A stretch of DNA of 64,000 bases from CAYUYV01 sp050331455 (GCA_050331455.1 JBHJGV010000004.1:124001-188000); one strand, 5' to 3'. Counted from the stretch's first letter, positions 1 to 8,442 are shown. Numbers and translations are program-made. Notes: a model not told the origin generated them from the sequence alone.

Positions 1-332
1 ACATCCCCACCCTTGGGATCCTGGAGGAAGTTCAGCATGGCCTCTTCATGGTTGCCCAGGATGAACGTGGCATGCTCATACCGGTCCTTGATCTCAAGCA
101 GCTTGTCCAGGGTTTCCCGGGACTTGGGGCCCCGATCCACATAATCACCCAGAAACACAAGGCGCATCCGCTCGCCCGTGAAAGAGCGCATGTCTGCCTC
201 GATCCCCCACATCAGACGGGACAGCAGATCAACACGCCCGTGGATATCGCCCACGGCGTAAATCCGCTCACCCTCCGGCACTGCACAGTCCGGTTTACCC
301 TGATTGTTCGAACGATTGAGAAGCGACAGCAT
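1..332 (-). CDS. Metallophosphoesterase, PrpA/ApaH-like Ser/Thr phosphatase family (3' end outside window)
   Basis: The first 110 residues are visible; the rest runs off the left edge. The three metal-binding signatures of calcineurin-type phosphoesterases stand in order: GDIHGR at residues 28-33, GDYVDRG at 62-68 and GNHE at 93-96. This pattern and spacing fit the bacterial PrpA/ApaH-like group, which uses two divalent metals to hydrolyse phosphoprotein or dinucleotide substrates in the cytoplasm; the substrate cannot be told from this fragment. The ATG at 332 is followed by about 20 residues before the first motif, a normal lead-in. It lies 190 bp downstream of kdsD on the same strand, separated from it by a 13-nt tandem repeat, so co-transcription is possible but not shown. 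Confidence 0.85.
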   Translation of the reverse strand, partial: MLSLLNRSNNQGKPDCAVPEGERIYAVGDIHGRVDLLSRLMWGIEADMRSFTGERMRLVFLGDYVDRGPKSRETLDKLLEIKDRYEHATFILGNHEEAMLNFLQDPKGGD

Positions 333-430
333 TCTTTACACTTGCCTCAGGAGGGAACTCAGCTCGGTTTGCTTATCATCATATCCGGCTGCCGCAACAG
401 GCCGGAATGCCATGCCGGACCGCCGGCTGC

Positions 431-495
431 CCCAAGGACCTGGCCCAAGGACCTGGCCCAAGCGCCTGACCCGACCGCTTGGCCCGACCGCCGTC
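431..495. repeat. Five degenerate 13-nt tandem units
   Basis: Units start at 431, 444, 457, 470 and 483. The first two are identical (CCCAAGGACCTGG), the third differs at three positions (CCCAAGCGCCTGA), and the last two share the start CCCGACCGC. The array fills part of the spacer between the kdsD stop and the phosphatase start and could affect read-through or simply be a slippage-prone minisatellite. Confidence 0.7.
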
Positions 496-522
496 CTTTG
501 GGCTGTGGCCGGCGGGGCGGGG

Positions 523-1530
523 TCAGGCGACGCCCACTCGCAACATGTCGTGAAGGTGGATGACCCCCAGGGGCTTGCCGTCCTCCACGATGAACAGGCA
601 CGTGATTTCATTCGTGTTCATGATGTTGACGGCCTCCGCCGCCAGCACCGTGGGGCTGATCGTCTTGGGCTGCCGGGTCATCAGACTTTCCGCCGGACGC
701 TCCAGCAGGTCCGGCTGGGTCAGGTTTCGCCGCAGGTCGCCGTCGGTGATGATGCCGATCAGGGCGCCGGCCTCGTCGGTCACGCCGACGCAGCCCAGGC
801 GCTTGGCGGACATGGTCATCAGTGCCTCGGACATCTTGGTTTGCGCGCCGACCAGCGGCACCGCATCTGCCCGGTGCATCACGTCCCGCACGGCCATGAG
901 TTGCGCGCCCAGCTTGCCGCCCGGATGGAAGCGCTTGAAATCCACGGCCGTGAAGCCGGATTGGCGCAGCAGGGCGACCGCGAGAGCATCCCCCAGGGCC
1001 ATCATCATGGTGGTGGAGGTCGTGGGCGCGAGGCCATTGGGACAGGCCTCGGGCATATCGGGCAGCACCAGCGCAATACGGGCCTGGCGGGCCAGGGCGC
1101 TGTCCGCGTCGAAGGTCATGGCCACCAGGGGGATCTCAAAGCGCCGGGTGAAGGCCACAAGATCGCGCAGCTCCGCCGTCTCGCCCGATTTCGACAGGGC
1201 AATGACCGCATCCTCCGCAGTGATCATGCCCAGATCCCCGTGGCTCGCCTCGGCCGCATGGACGAATTGGGCGGGCTTGCCCGTCGAGGCCAGGGTGGCG
1301 GCGAGTTTCGTACCCACATGGCCGCTTTTCCCGATTCCTGACACGATGACTCGGCCCGACACGGCGGCAAGGCAGGCGACCGCCGCGTCGAAGGGCGCGC
1401 CAAGGCCGTTTTCAAGGGCTGCCACCAAGGCCTCGATACCGACGATTTCCGCCTGCAGCACGCTCCGGGCGGCGTCGAGATGGCGGTGGGCGGCAGGCGC
1501 CGGCGCAAGGCGGGTCATGGGCAGGGGCAT
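523..1530 (-). CDS. kdsD: Arabinose-5-phosphate isomerase, KdsD/KpsF family
   Basis: Converts D-ribulose 5-phosphate to D-arabinose 5-phosphate, the first committed step to Kdo for lipopolysaccharide. The 335-residue length fits the family. An N-terminal SIS sugar-phosphate isomerase domain (about residues 40-185) carries SGIGKSGHVG at 64-73, the EASHGD histidine at 97 and SKSGET at 113-118. Two CBS domains follow (about 205-330), ending in GVIHLHDMLR, typical of KdsD. The region around PNGLAPTTSTT is the usual SIS-CBS junction. It is transcribed away from the acyl-CoA pair at 1851. Identification is firm; the choice between housekeeping KdsD and capsule-linked KpsF is not possible from sequence, and no capsule genes are nearby. 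Confidence 0.95.
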   Translation of the reverse strand: MPLPMTRLAPAPAAHRHLDAARSVLQAEIVGIEALVAALENGLGAPFDAAVACLAAVSGRVIVSGIGKSGHVGTKLAATLASTGKPAQFVHAAEASHGDLGMITAEDAVIALSKSGETAELRDLVAFTRRFEIPLVAMTFDADSALARQARIALVLPDMPEACPNGLAPTTSTTMMMALGDALAVALLRQSGFTAVDFKRFHPGGKLGAQLMAVRDVMHRADAVPLVGAQTKMSEALMTMSAKRLGCVGVTDEAGALIGIITDGDLRRNLTQPDLLERPAESLMTRQPKTISPTVLAAEAVNIMNTNEITCLFIVEDGKPLGVIHLHDMLRVGVA

Positions 1531-1850
1531 GGGCTCTTGATGTCCTTTCGTTTCGTGCCGGTGTGCGCTGACGGGGGAACTCAGTCGAAAACGCTATTTT
1601 GCCTGAACACTGAGTCAGAAGATGGGCGCCGCGCGGGGGCGGGAAAGACACGCCTGCTTTGAAAGCGGTCAAACCCGCATCCCAACAGGGCGGGGGACAG
1701 GACCCGGCACGGCCTTTTCCGCGAAGAATACCAGTCTCTTCTCCTGACAGGAGTCGCCCGTCTGGACAACCGGGCAGGCCCGGTGTGAGACTTTTGCAGA
1801 CAAACAACAAACGCCGCCCGGACGGCCTGATCAATGGGGAGGACCACACC
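1531..1850. other. Divergent intergenic region, no gene seen
   Basis: This 320-bp gap separates kdsD (minus) from the HMG-CoA-synthase-like gene (plus) and must hold both promoters. I see no convincing -35/-10 pair, RNA gene or conserved reading frame. An in-frame extension of the downstream gene to 1659 is open but lacks a ribosome site and matches nothing in the family. Confidence 0.6.
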
Positions 1851-3299
1851 ATGGTCGGCATCATTTCCCATGGCGCCTATATCCCGCGCCTGCGTCTCAC
1901 CCGCTCCGCCATTGCGGATGCCCATGGATGGCTCAATCCGGGGCTCAAAGGGAAAGCTCAGGGTGCCCGGGCCCTTGCCAATTGGGACGAGGATTCCGTG
2001 ACCATGGCCGTGGAAGCCGCGCGGGACTGCCTCGCCGGGTTCGATCCAAGCCGGGTGGAGGCGCTCTACGCCGCCTCGACTACCTTTCCCTTCGCCGACC
2101 GCCTGAACGCCAGCATCATGGTGTCGGCTCTCAGCCTCGGCCATGACGTGCGCGCCAGCGACGTGACCGGGTCGCAGCGGGCAGGCACCACGGCGCTCAT
2201 GGATGCCTGCATGGCCGTCGGATCCGGTGCCGTGCGCGCCGCCCTGGTCGGAACATCGGACTCACGCCGGGCCAAAGCGGCGAGCACCCAGGAAATGGAT
2301 TTCGGCGATGCGGGGGCAGCGCTTCTGGTGGGGGCGGACAATCCGATTGCGGCGCTTCGGGCAAGCCACAGCCTGACCCTCGATTTCGTCGACCATTTCC
2401 GCGGGGCCGGGCAGGATTTCGATTATGTCTGGGAGGAGCGGTGGATCCGGGACGAGGGCTTCGCGAAACTCGTGCCCCAGGCCGTTGGCGCCGTCCTGGA
2501 CAAGGCGGGCGTGGCGGCGGATCGTGTGACCCATTTCATCCTGCCCTGCACCCTGGCCAAGGTTCCGGAGAGGATTGCCAAGACCTGCGGGATCCCGGGC
2601 GAGGCCGTGCGCTCCACGCTCGCCATGGAATGCGGCGAGGCGGGCACCTCCCATGCGATCTTGATGCTCTCCCACGCCCTGGAAGAGGCAAGCCCCGGCG
2701 ACATGATCCTGGTGGCCCAGTTCGGTCAGGGCTGCAACGCGCTCCTGTTCGAGGTGACGCAGGCCATCCGGGCCCTGCCGAAACGGCGGGGCGTGATCGG
2801 TTCCATCGATGCCGGACGGACCGAAACCAATTACATGAAACTGCTCACCTTCAAGGACATGCTTGCCTGGGACCGGGGCATGCGGGCCGAAAAGGACGGC
2901 AAGACCGCGCTCACGGTGCTGTACCGCAAGGACGACATGATCACGGGCCTGATGGGGGGCAAATGCCGCCGCTGCGGCACGGTACAATATCCGCGCCAGC
3001 GGATCTGCGTGAACCCCAATTGCGGCGCCGTGGACAGCCAGGATCCCTATCCGTTTGCGGACAAAAAGGCGCGCATCCTGTCCTGGTCGGCCGATTTCCT
3101 GACCTATTCCCTGGATCCGCCCCAGCATTACGGCATGGTGACCTTCGAGGAGGGCGGCCGGCTGATGACCGACTTCACCGATGTCGATCCGGGTACGGTG
3201 GAGTCAGGTCAGGAGATGCGCATGGTCTTCCGGGTCAAGGACTTTGATGAGGCCCGCGGCTTCCGGCGCTATTTCTGGAAGGCCGCACCGGTGACGTGA
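1851..3299 (+). CDS. HMG-CoA-synthase-like protein fused to a C-terminal Zn-ribbon/OB-fold (DUF35) domain
   Basis: A 482-residue two-part protein. Residues 1-340 have the thiolase-superfamily HMG-CoA synthase fold (N-terminal GIISHGAYIPRLRL, then GDAGAALLVG). The C-terminal part has a zinc ribbon with cysteines at 372, 375, 386 and 391 followed by an OB-fold, the DUF35 acyl-CoA-binding module. In archaea a separate DUF35 protein bridges thiolase and HMG-CoA synthase; here it is fused. By eye, the usual catalytic cysteine (in ACYGGTAAL-type motifs) aligns with Gln109 in GSQRAGTTALM, and the general-acid Glu also seems absent, so condensation activity is doubtful. The start is set by GGGGAGG eight bases upstream of ATG 1851. 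The thiolase gene follows after 87 bp, suggesting one complex. Confidence 0.85.
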   Translation: MVGIISHGAYIPRLRLTRSAIADAHGWLNPGLKGKAQGARALANWDEDSVTMAVEAARDCLAGFDPSRVEALYAASTTFPFADRLNASIMVSALSLGHDVRASDVTGSQRAGTTALMDACMAVGSGAVRAALVGTSDSRRAKAASTQEMDFGDAGAALLVGADNPIAALRASHSLTLDFVDHFRGAGQDFDYVWEERWIRDEGFAKLVPQAVGAVLDKAGVAADRVTHFILPCTLAKVPERIAKTCGIPGEAVRSTLAMECGEAGTSHAILMLSHALEEASPGDMILVAQFGQGCNALLFEVTQAIRALPKRRGVIGSIDAGRTETNYMKLLTFKDMLAWDRGMRAEKDGKTALTVLYRKDDMITGLMGGKCRRCGTVQYPRQRICVNPNCGAVDSQDPYPFADKKARILSWSADFLTYSLDPPQHYGMVTFEEGGRLMTDFTDVDPGTVESGQEMRMVFRVKDFDEARGFRRYFWKAAPVT

Positions 3300-3386
3300 C
3301 AGGCCTTACCTGGCTGGTTCAAACCTGCCCTGCGGGCTTGCGATAAAGTCGGCTGGCGGACGGAATAAAGAAGAAGGAGGACGGCC

Positions 3387-4589
3387 ATGGCGTCGGGCAT
3401 CAAGGACAAGGTCGCCATTCTGGGCATGGGGTGTTCCAAATTCGGCGAGCGATGGGACGCCGGCGCCGAGGAACTGATGGTCGAGGCTTATCTCGAGGCC
3501 TTGCAGGATGCCGGGGTCGAGACCAGCCAGATCGAGGCGGCGTGGTTTTCCACCCATATCGAGGAGGCGAGTGTGGGCAAGGGCGGCACGCCGCTTTCCA
3601 TGACGCTCCGTTTGCCGAACATCCCCGTGACCCGGGTCGAGAATTTCTGTGCCAGCGGCTCGGAGGCCTTTCGCGGCGCCGTCTATGCCGTGGCGGCGGG
3701 CGCCTGCGACATCGCCCTCGCGCTGGGCGTGGAGAAGCTCAAGGATACGGGCTATGGCGGGTTGCCGGTGCCCCAGCCGGGCACGCTTCAGCCCCAGATC
3801 GGCGCAAACGCCTCCGCCCCCGGATCCTTTGCCCAGCTTGCCAGCGCCTATCGCGCCAAGCATGGCGTCGATGCGCAGACACTCAAACGCGCAATCGCCC
3901 ATGTGTCGGTCAAGAGCCATGAAAACGGTTCCAAGAACGAGAAAGCGCATTTGCGCAATATCGTCAGTGAGGAGACGGTGATCAACGCGCCGATGATCGC
4001 GGAACCTCTCGGACTGTTCGACTGTTGCGGCGTGTCCGACGGGGCCGCCTGCGCCATCGTGACGACGCCGGAGATCGCCCGGAGCCTCGGTAAATCGCCG
4101 ATGATCACCGTGAAGGCCATGCAGCTGTCGCTTTCAAACGGGCTGGAGTCGGCGCATAATTCCTGGGACGGAAGTTATTTCCATACAACGCGGATCGCAG
4201 CCCGGAAGGCCTATCAGGAGGCGGGGATCGACAATCCGCGCGAGCAGGTCTCCATGATGGAGGTCCATGACTGCTTCTCCATCACCGAACTCGTGACCAT
4301 GGAGGACCTGTTCATTTCGGCGGAAGGGCAGGGGTGGCGCGATGTGCTGGACGGTTTCTATGACGCGGGCGGCGGCGTGCCGTGCCAGATCGATGGCGGC
4401 CTGAAATGCTTCGGCCACCCCATCGGCGCCTCGGGCCTGCGGATGCTGTACGAGATGTATCTCCAGCTCTCAAGCCGCGCCGGCCTGCGCCAACTGGCCG
4501 ACCCCCGCCTCGGCATGACCCACAATCTCGGCGGCACCCCAAGCTCCAACGTCTGCTCGGTGTGCATCATTGGGGAGGAGGGGGTGTAG
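3387..4589 (+). CDS. SCPx-type thiolase / acetyl-CoA acetyltransferase family protein
   Basis: A 400-residue thiolase-like enzyme of the sterol-carrier-protein-x type. The nucleophilic cysteine is Cys88 in ENFCASGSEA, and the C-terminal histidine motif is CFGHPIGASG. As in SCPx thiolases, the second catalytic cysteine motif of classical thiolases is replaced by a THNLGGTPSS ending. Such enzymes cleave or condense acyl-CoA thioesters, often branched or steroid side-chain intermediates; the substrate is unknown here. It follows the HMG-CoA-synthase/DUF35 fusion by 87 bp with a strong site (AAGGAGG) before the ATG, so the two are probably co-expressed and may form a substrate-channelling complex. 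Confidence 0.88.
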   Translation: MASGIKDKVAILGMGCSKFGERWDAGAEELMVEAYLEALQDAGVETSQIEAAWFSTHIEEASVGKGGTPLSMTLRLPNIPVTRVENFCASGSEAFRGAVYAVAAGACDIALALGVEKLKDTGYGGLPVPQPGTLQPQIGANASAPGSFAQLASAYRAKHGVDAQTLKRAIAHVSVKSHENGSKNEKAHLRNIVSEETVINAPMIAEPLGLFDCCGVSDGAACAIVTTPEIARSLGKSPMITVKAMQLSLSNGLESAHNSWDGSYFHTTRIAARKAYQEAGIDNPREQVSMMEVHDCFSITELVTMEDLFISAEGQGWRDVLDGFYDAGGGVPCQIDGGLKCFGHPIGASGLRMLYEMYLQLSSRAGLRQLADPRLGMTHNLGGTPSSNVCSVCIIGEEGV

Positions 4590-4974
4590 CGTCCGGCCCG
4601 ATCTAGAGATGGCTTCGGATCCCCTCCTCGCCGATCTGAACCGCATATGACACTGGAGTGATGCCGAACTCTTGGCTATCGCTCCTTTTTTGGTGCTCTC
4701 CTCATCTCGAGAACAGTTCTTTTGGTCGAAAACCACTCAAGACCGAGGCGCTGACCACCTGCCTCAAAATCCTTTTTGCGAAAGAAACCCTACGTTATCC
4801 CCGCAAGCGAAATCGCTCCAATGGGTCGTTGGACGTTCAGGCGCAAAAAGATCGCTCAACCAGGACACTAGCGGCGGCGAGGGAAAGGGAGCGCTGCCAT
4901 GTTTCGACGTCTTGGACGCCGTTGACCGGAGCGACCAAAGCAGCCGTGTGAAACGACTTGTCTGTCAGCCCCAA
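4590..4974. other. Gene-free stretch between thiolase and groEL
   Basis: About 385 bp, visibly less GC-rich than the neighbouring genes, with several T- and A-runs. Short frames are open on both strands but have no domain, no good ribosome site and unusual composition. The only clear element is the groEL terminator at its right edge. It may be decayed sequence; I recognise nothing in it. Confidence 0.5.
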
Positions 4975-5004
4975 CAAAAAACCCCCGCGGCCACGCCGCG
5001 GGGG
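4975..5004 (-). terminator. Rho-independent terminator of groESL
   Basis: A perfect 10-bp stem (4982-4991 with 4995-5004) closed by a 3-base loop. Read on the minus strand it is followed by six T residues (4981-4976). It lies 25 bp past the groEL stop codon. Confidence 0.92.
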
Positions 5005-5029
5005 TCTCTGACGAGGAGGGGAGGCTGGA

Positions 5030-6670
5030 TCAGAAGTCCATGCCGCCCATACCGCCGCCGGGCATGGCCGGGGCGGCGGGTTCATCTTTTTTTGGCGCTT
5101 CGGCCACCATCGCCTCGGTCGTGATCAGCAGGCCGGCCACGGAGGCTGCATCCTGGAGCGCGGTGCGGACCACCTTGGTCGGGTCGATGATGCCGGCCTC
5201 GACCAGGTCCCCATAGGCTTCGGTCTGGGCGTTGAAGCCGAAGGTCTTGGACCCTTGCTCCAGCAGCTTGCCGACCACGATGGAGCCTTCCACACCCGCA
5301 TTCTCGACGATCTGGCGGATCGGCGCCTGGATCGCGCGGCGCACGATATTGATGCCCGCCTTCTGGTCTTCGTTGGCACCCGTCAGGTTTTCCAGAGCAT
5401 GCGTGGCATAGAGCAGAGCCGAGCCGCCGCCCGGCACGATGCCCTCTTCCACCGCGGCGCGGGTGGCGTTCAGGGCATCATCGACCCGGTCCTTGCGCTC
5501 TTTCACTTCCACTTCCGTGGCACCGCCAACGCGCAGGACGGCCACACCGCCGGCCAGCTTGGCAAGACGCTCCTGGAGCTTCTCCCGGTCATAGTCGGAG
5601 GTGGTCTCTTCGATCTGTGCCTTGATCTGGGAGACGCGGGCTTCGATGTCGGCTTTCTCGCCGGCGCCGTCCACGATCGTCGTCTCGTCCTTGGTGATGG
5701 CGACGCGCTTGGCGGTGCCCAGCATGTCGACGGTCACGTTCTCCAGCTTGATGCCGAGATCTTCGGAGATGACCTGGCCGCCCGTCAGGATGGCGATGTC
5801 TTCCAGCATGGCCTTGCGGCGGTCGCCGAAGCCCGGTGCCTTCACGGCGGCGACCTTCAGGCCACCGCGCAGCTTGTTCACGACGAGCGTGGCCAGGGCT
5901 TCGCCTTCCACATCCTCGGCGATGATCAGCAGCGGACGACTGGACTGAACCACGGCCTCAAGGATCGGCAGCATGGCCTGCAGATTGGAAAGCTTCTTCT
6001 CGTGCAGCAGGATGTAAGGGTCGTCCAGCTCCGTCACCATCTTGTCGGCGTTGGTGATGAAATACGGCGACAGGTAACCGCGGTCGAACTGCATGCCTTC
6101 GACCACTTCGAGTTCAGTCTCGAGGGACTTGGCTTCTTCGACGGTGATCACACCCTCATTGCCCACCTTGTCCATGGCTTCGGCGATCAGCTTACCGATT
6201 TCTTCTTCGCCATTGGAGGAGATGGTGCCGACCTGGGCGATTTCGGCCGAGGTCGCGATCTTCTTGGACCGGGCCGTCAGGTCTTCAAGGACGGCGGCCA
6301 CGGCAAGGTCGACGCCGCGCTTCAGGTCCATCGGGTTCATGCCGGCCGCAACGGACTTGGCGCCTTCGCGCACGATGGACTGGGCCAGAACCGTGGCGGT
6401 CGTGGTGCCGTCACCGGCCAAGTCGTTGGTCTTGGAGGCGACCTCACGGACCATCTGGGCGCCCATGTTTTCGAACTTGTCGGTCAGTTCGATTTCCTTG
6501 GCGACCGTCACGCCGTCCTTCGTGGTGCGCGGTGCGCCGAAGGACTTGTCGATGACCACATTCCGGCCTTTCGGGCCCAGGGTCACCTTCACCGCGTCGG
6601 CGAGAATGTCGACGCCCTTGAGCATGCGCTCGCGGGCTTCGGTCGAAAACTTCACTTCCTTAGCAGCCAT
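5030..6670 (-). CDS. groEL: 60-kDa chaperonin GroEL
   Basis: ATP-dependent cytoplasmic chaperonin that encloses non-native proteins in a double seven-membered ring capped by GroES. The 546-residue length, the N-terminal MAAKEVKFS start, the nucleotide-binding GDGTTTATVLAQ motif near residue 86 and the C-terminal GGMGGMDF tail are all canonical. It follows groES by 87 bp on the same strand, and the pair shares the CIRCE-controlled promoter upstream of groES and the strong terminator below. No second groEL copy is present in the window. Confidence 0.98.
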   Translation of the reverse strand: MAAKEVKFSTEARERMLKGVDILADAVKVTLGPKGRNVVIDKSFGAPRTTKDGVTVAKEIELTDKFENMGAQMVREVASKTNDLAGDGTTTATVLAQSIVREGAKSVAAGMNPMDLKRGVDLAVAAVLEDLTARSKKIATSAEIAQVGTISSNGEEEIGKLIAEAMDKVGNEGVITVEEAKSLETELEVVEGMQFDRGYLSPYFITNADKMVTELDDPYILLHEKKLSNLQAMLPILEAVVQSSRPLLIIAEDVEGEALATLVVNKLRGGLKVAAVKAPGFGDRRKAMLEDIAILTGGQVISEDLGIKLENVTVDMLGTAKRVAITKDETTIVDGAGEKADIEARVSQIKAQIEETTSDYDREKLQERLAKLAGGVAVLRVGGATEVEVKERKDRVDDALNATRAAVEEGIVPGGGSALLYATHALENLTGANEDQKAGINIVRRAIQAPIRQIVENAGVEGSIVVGKLLEQGSKTFGFNAQTEAYGDLVEAGIIDPTKVVRTALQDAASVAGLLITTEAMVAEAPKKDEPAAPAMPGGGMGGMDF

Positions 6671-6757
6671 TGACTACTCCTTGGATTTGTCAGGGTCTGG
6701 ATCGAGCCCGATCGGGCGATCCGCACATGAAAAAAGGCGGCGACGCGAGCGTTCGCG

Positions 6758-7072
6758 TCAGGCCGCCTTGGCACCGGCTGCAGAGCCTTCGATCACGCCG
6801 AGAATGTCGCTCTCTTTCATGATCAACAGGTCTTCGCCGTTGATTTTCACTTCCGTGCCGGACCACTTGCCGAACAGCACGAGATCGCCTTCCGCCACGT
6901 CGAGCGGGGTGACCGTGCCGTCTTCTTTCTTGATGCCAGGGCCCACGGCAACCACTTTGCCCTGTTGGGGTTTTTCCTGAGCCGTATCAGGAATGATGAT
7001 TCCGCCGGCGGTCTTGGTGTCTTCCTCGACGCGGCGGATGAGGACCCGGTCATGCAGGGGACGAAAGCCCAT
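6758..7072 (-). CDS. groES: 10-kDa co-chaperonin GroES
   Basis: Heptameric lid of the GroEL folding chamber. The 104-residue length is normal, and MGFRPLHDRVLIRR, GGIIIPDTAQEKPQQG (the mobile loop) and GDLVLFGKWSGTEVK are classic GroES signatures. It is the first gene of the groESL operon. Its leader carries a near-consensus CIRCE operator (7158-7184), so repression by the HrcA encoded at 37741-38847 is expected. Confidence 0.98.
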   Translation of the reverse strand: MGFRPLHDRVLIRRVEEDTKTAGGIIIPDTAQEKPQQGKVVAVGPGIKKEDGTVTPLDVAEGDLVLFGKWSGTEVKINGEDLLIMKESDILGVIEGSAAGAKAA

Positions 7073-7157
7073 GAGACGTCTCCATCTTTTACACTGTGGA
7101 TGGCGTGCCGCCGGTTGGCGGCGAAGATTTGAGCGGCGCTGAACCGCGGCACGGGTG

Positions 7158-7184
7158 TTAGCAGCCGTACCGTGAGAGTGCTAG
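7158..7184 (-). promoter_or_regulatory. CIRCE operator for HrcA
   Basis: Matches the CIRCE layout of 9-bp arm, 9-bp spacer, 9-bp arm. On the plus strand the right arm is GAGTGCTAG (8 of 9 to GAGTGCTAA), and the left arm is TTAGCAGCC (6 of 9 to TTAGCACTC). It lies between the putative groES promoter and the groES start, where a bound repressor would block transcription. Confidence 0.85.
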
Positions 7185-7198
7185 CGCGACGCGACAGA

Positions 7199-7227
7199 TA
7201 GGTAAGAACGGGCCATGGAGCTGTCAA
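7199..7227 (-). promoter_or_regulatory. Putative vegetative promoter of groESL
   Basis: On the minus strand a perfect -35 TTGACA (7222-7227) is followed after 17 bp by TACCTA (7199-7204). The predicted start site would fall just upstream of the CIRCE operator. The -10 box is only moderate, so an additional heat-shock promoter cannot be excluded. Confidence 0.55.
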
Positions 7228-7253
7228 GCAAGCTCGATGCGAAATTTTTGGGG

Positions 7254-7631
7254 ATGCCCCGACTTTCCCCGCACAGGGCCCTTCTGGCCCTGGCCATCGG
7301 TCTCGCCGGCTGCGGGCCCGAAGGACCGTCCTTCGAATGCAGCCCCATTCCTCAACGGTGTCTTAAGCTTGAGGAGCAGACCGAGGCTGAGGGACAGTTC
7401 AGCCTCGCCTTTCGCAATGGCTGCGACCGGCCGGTGGACCTGAAGGTGTGTTTCGAGGACGAGGCCTCCGGCGCCGACTGCCGTCTGCGATCGGCCCTGC
7501 CGCCGGGCGAACGCCACCGGGAGCGCCGGGATCTCAGGCTTATGGGCGAAGGCATCCAATATTTCGTCCGGTTCGCCGATGAGGCTCGGACCTGTCCGTT
7601 CCCCGAAAACCGGCGCATCCAGTTCCCGTGA
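7254..7631 (+). CDS. Small predicted lipoprotein of unknown function
   Basis: A 125-residue protein with an N-terminal signal ending in a lipobox (LAGC, Cys20), so it is likely lipid-anchored in the envelope. The mature part contains five further cysteines, suggesting disulfides in the periplasm. No family was recognised. The ATG at 7254 gives a typical 20-residue lipoprotein signal; an upstream ATG at 7215 is in frame with a slightly better ribosome site, but its coding region would overlap the groES -35 box. It ends 13 bp before the methyltransferase gene, so the two may be co-transcribed. Confidence 0.7.
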   Translation: MPRLSPHRALLALAIGLAGCGPEGPSFECSPIPQRCLKLEEQTEAEGQFSLAFRNGCDRPVDLKVCFEDEASGADCRLRSALPPGERHRERRDLRLMGEGIQYFVRFADEARTCPFPENRRIQFP

Positions 7632-7644
7632 AGGAGGCCAGCCC

Positions 7645-8310
7645 ATGTCCCGGAACACCGCCCATCTCAGCGACGCCGTGAAGGCCTATGGTCAGACCCT
7701 GTCCCTGCGCCGCGAGCCACCCGCCATGGCCCGCCTGCGGACGGAAACCGCCGGTTTGCCGGAAGCGAATATGCAGATCAGTGTGGAGCAGGGCCAGTTT
7801 ATGGGCCTCCTCGTTCAGCTTCTGGGCGTGCGCCGGGCCATTGAGGTGGGCGTCTTCACGGGTTACAGCGCCCTGGCGGTGGCCCGTCATCTGCCGGCGG
7901 ACGGTCAGCTCATTGCCTGCGATGTTTCCGATGAGTGGACGGCGATCGGCCGGCGCCATTGGGACGAGGCGGGCGTGGCCGCCCGGATTGATCTGCGGAT
8001 CGCTCCGGCGGATCGGACCTTGGGGGCTCTGCGCGAGGCCGGAGAGGAAGGCCGGTTCGATTTTGCCTTCATCGATGCCGACAAGACGGGCTACGACGCC
8101 TATTACGAGCACTGCCTGGCCCTGGTCCGGCCCGGAGGCGCCATTGCCATCGACAATATCTTTTTCGACGGCACCGCCATCGATCCCCGCCCTGACGATG
8201 CGGACGGCCGGGCGATCCATGCCGTCACGACCAAGATCTTCGCCGACGACCGCGTCGACCCGGCCCTGATCCCCATCAGCGACGGACTGCTCCTCATCCG
8301 CAAACGATAG
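7645..8310 (+). CDS. SAM-dependent O-methyltransferase, caffeoyl-CoA-type family
   Basis: A 221-residue class I methyltransferase. The SAM-binding motif is AIEVGVFTGYSALAVA (around residue 65), and FDFAFIDADKTGYDAYYEH carries the acidic metal-binding residues of the metal-dependent CCoAOMT-like family. GGAIAIDNIFFDG is the usual later motif. These enzymes methylate catechol-type hydroxyls; the bacterial substrate is unknown. The start follows AAGGAGG by six bases, favouring 7645 over an upstream in-frame ATG at 7579. No dedicated pathway neighbours are present. Confidence 0.9.
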   Translation: MSRNTAHLSDAVKAYGQTLSLRREPPAMARLRTETAGLPEANMQISVEQGQFMGLLVQLLGVRRAIEVGVFTGYSALAVARHLPADGQLIACDVSDEWTAIGRRHWDEAGVAARIDLRIAPADRTLGALREAGEEGRFDFAFIDADKTGYDAYYEHCLALVRPGGAIAIDNIFFDGTAIDPRPDDADGRAIHAVTTKIFADDRVDPALIPISDGLLLIRKR

Positions 8311-8442
8311 GGTGCAGGACCGGGAGAGCGGGACGCAAGACCGCACCCAAACCGCACGCTGACAATCGGCGCGGTTTCGCGCGCGTTGCGTGCACGGTCT
8401 TTCCCCCTTCATATTGTAAGAGACGGATTATGGGGGTGCGGG

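Noticed and set aside
4658..5124. Two overlapping short plus-strand frames between thiolase and groEL
   Set aside because: No ribosome site or conserved motif, and they run into the groEL terminator and the antisense end of groEL.
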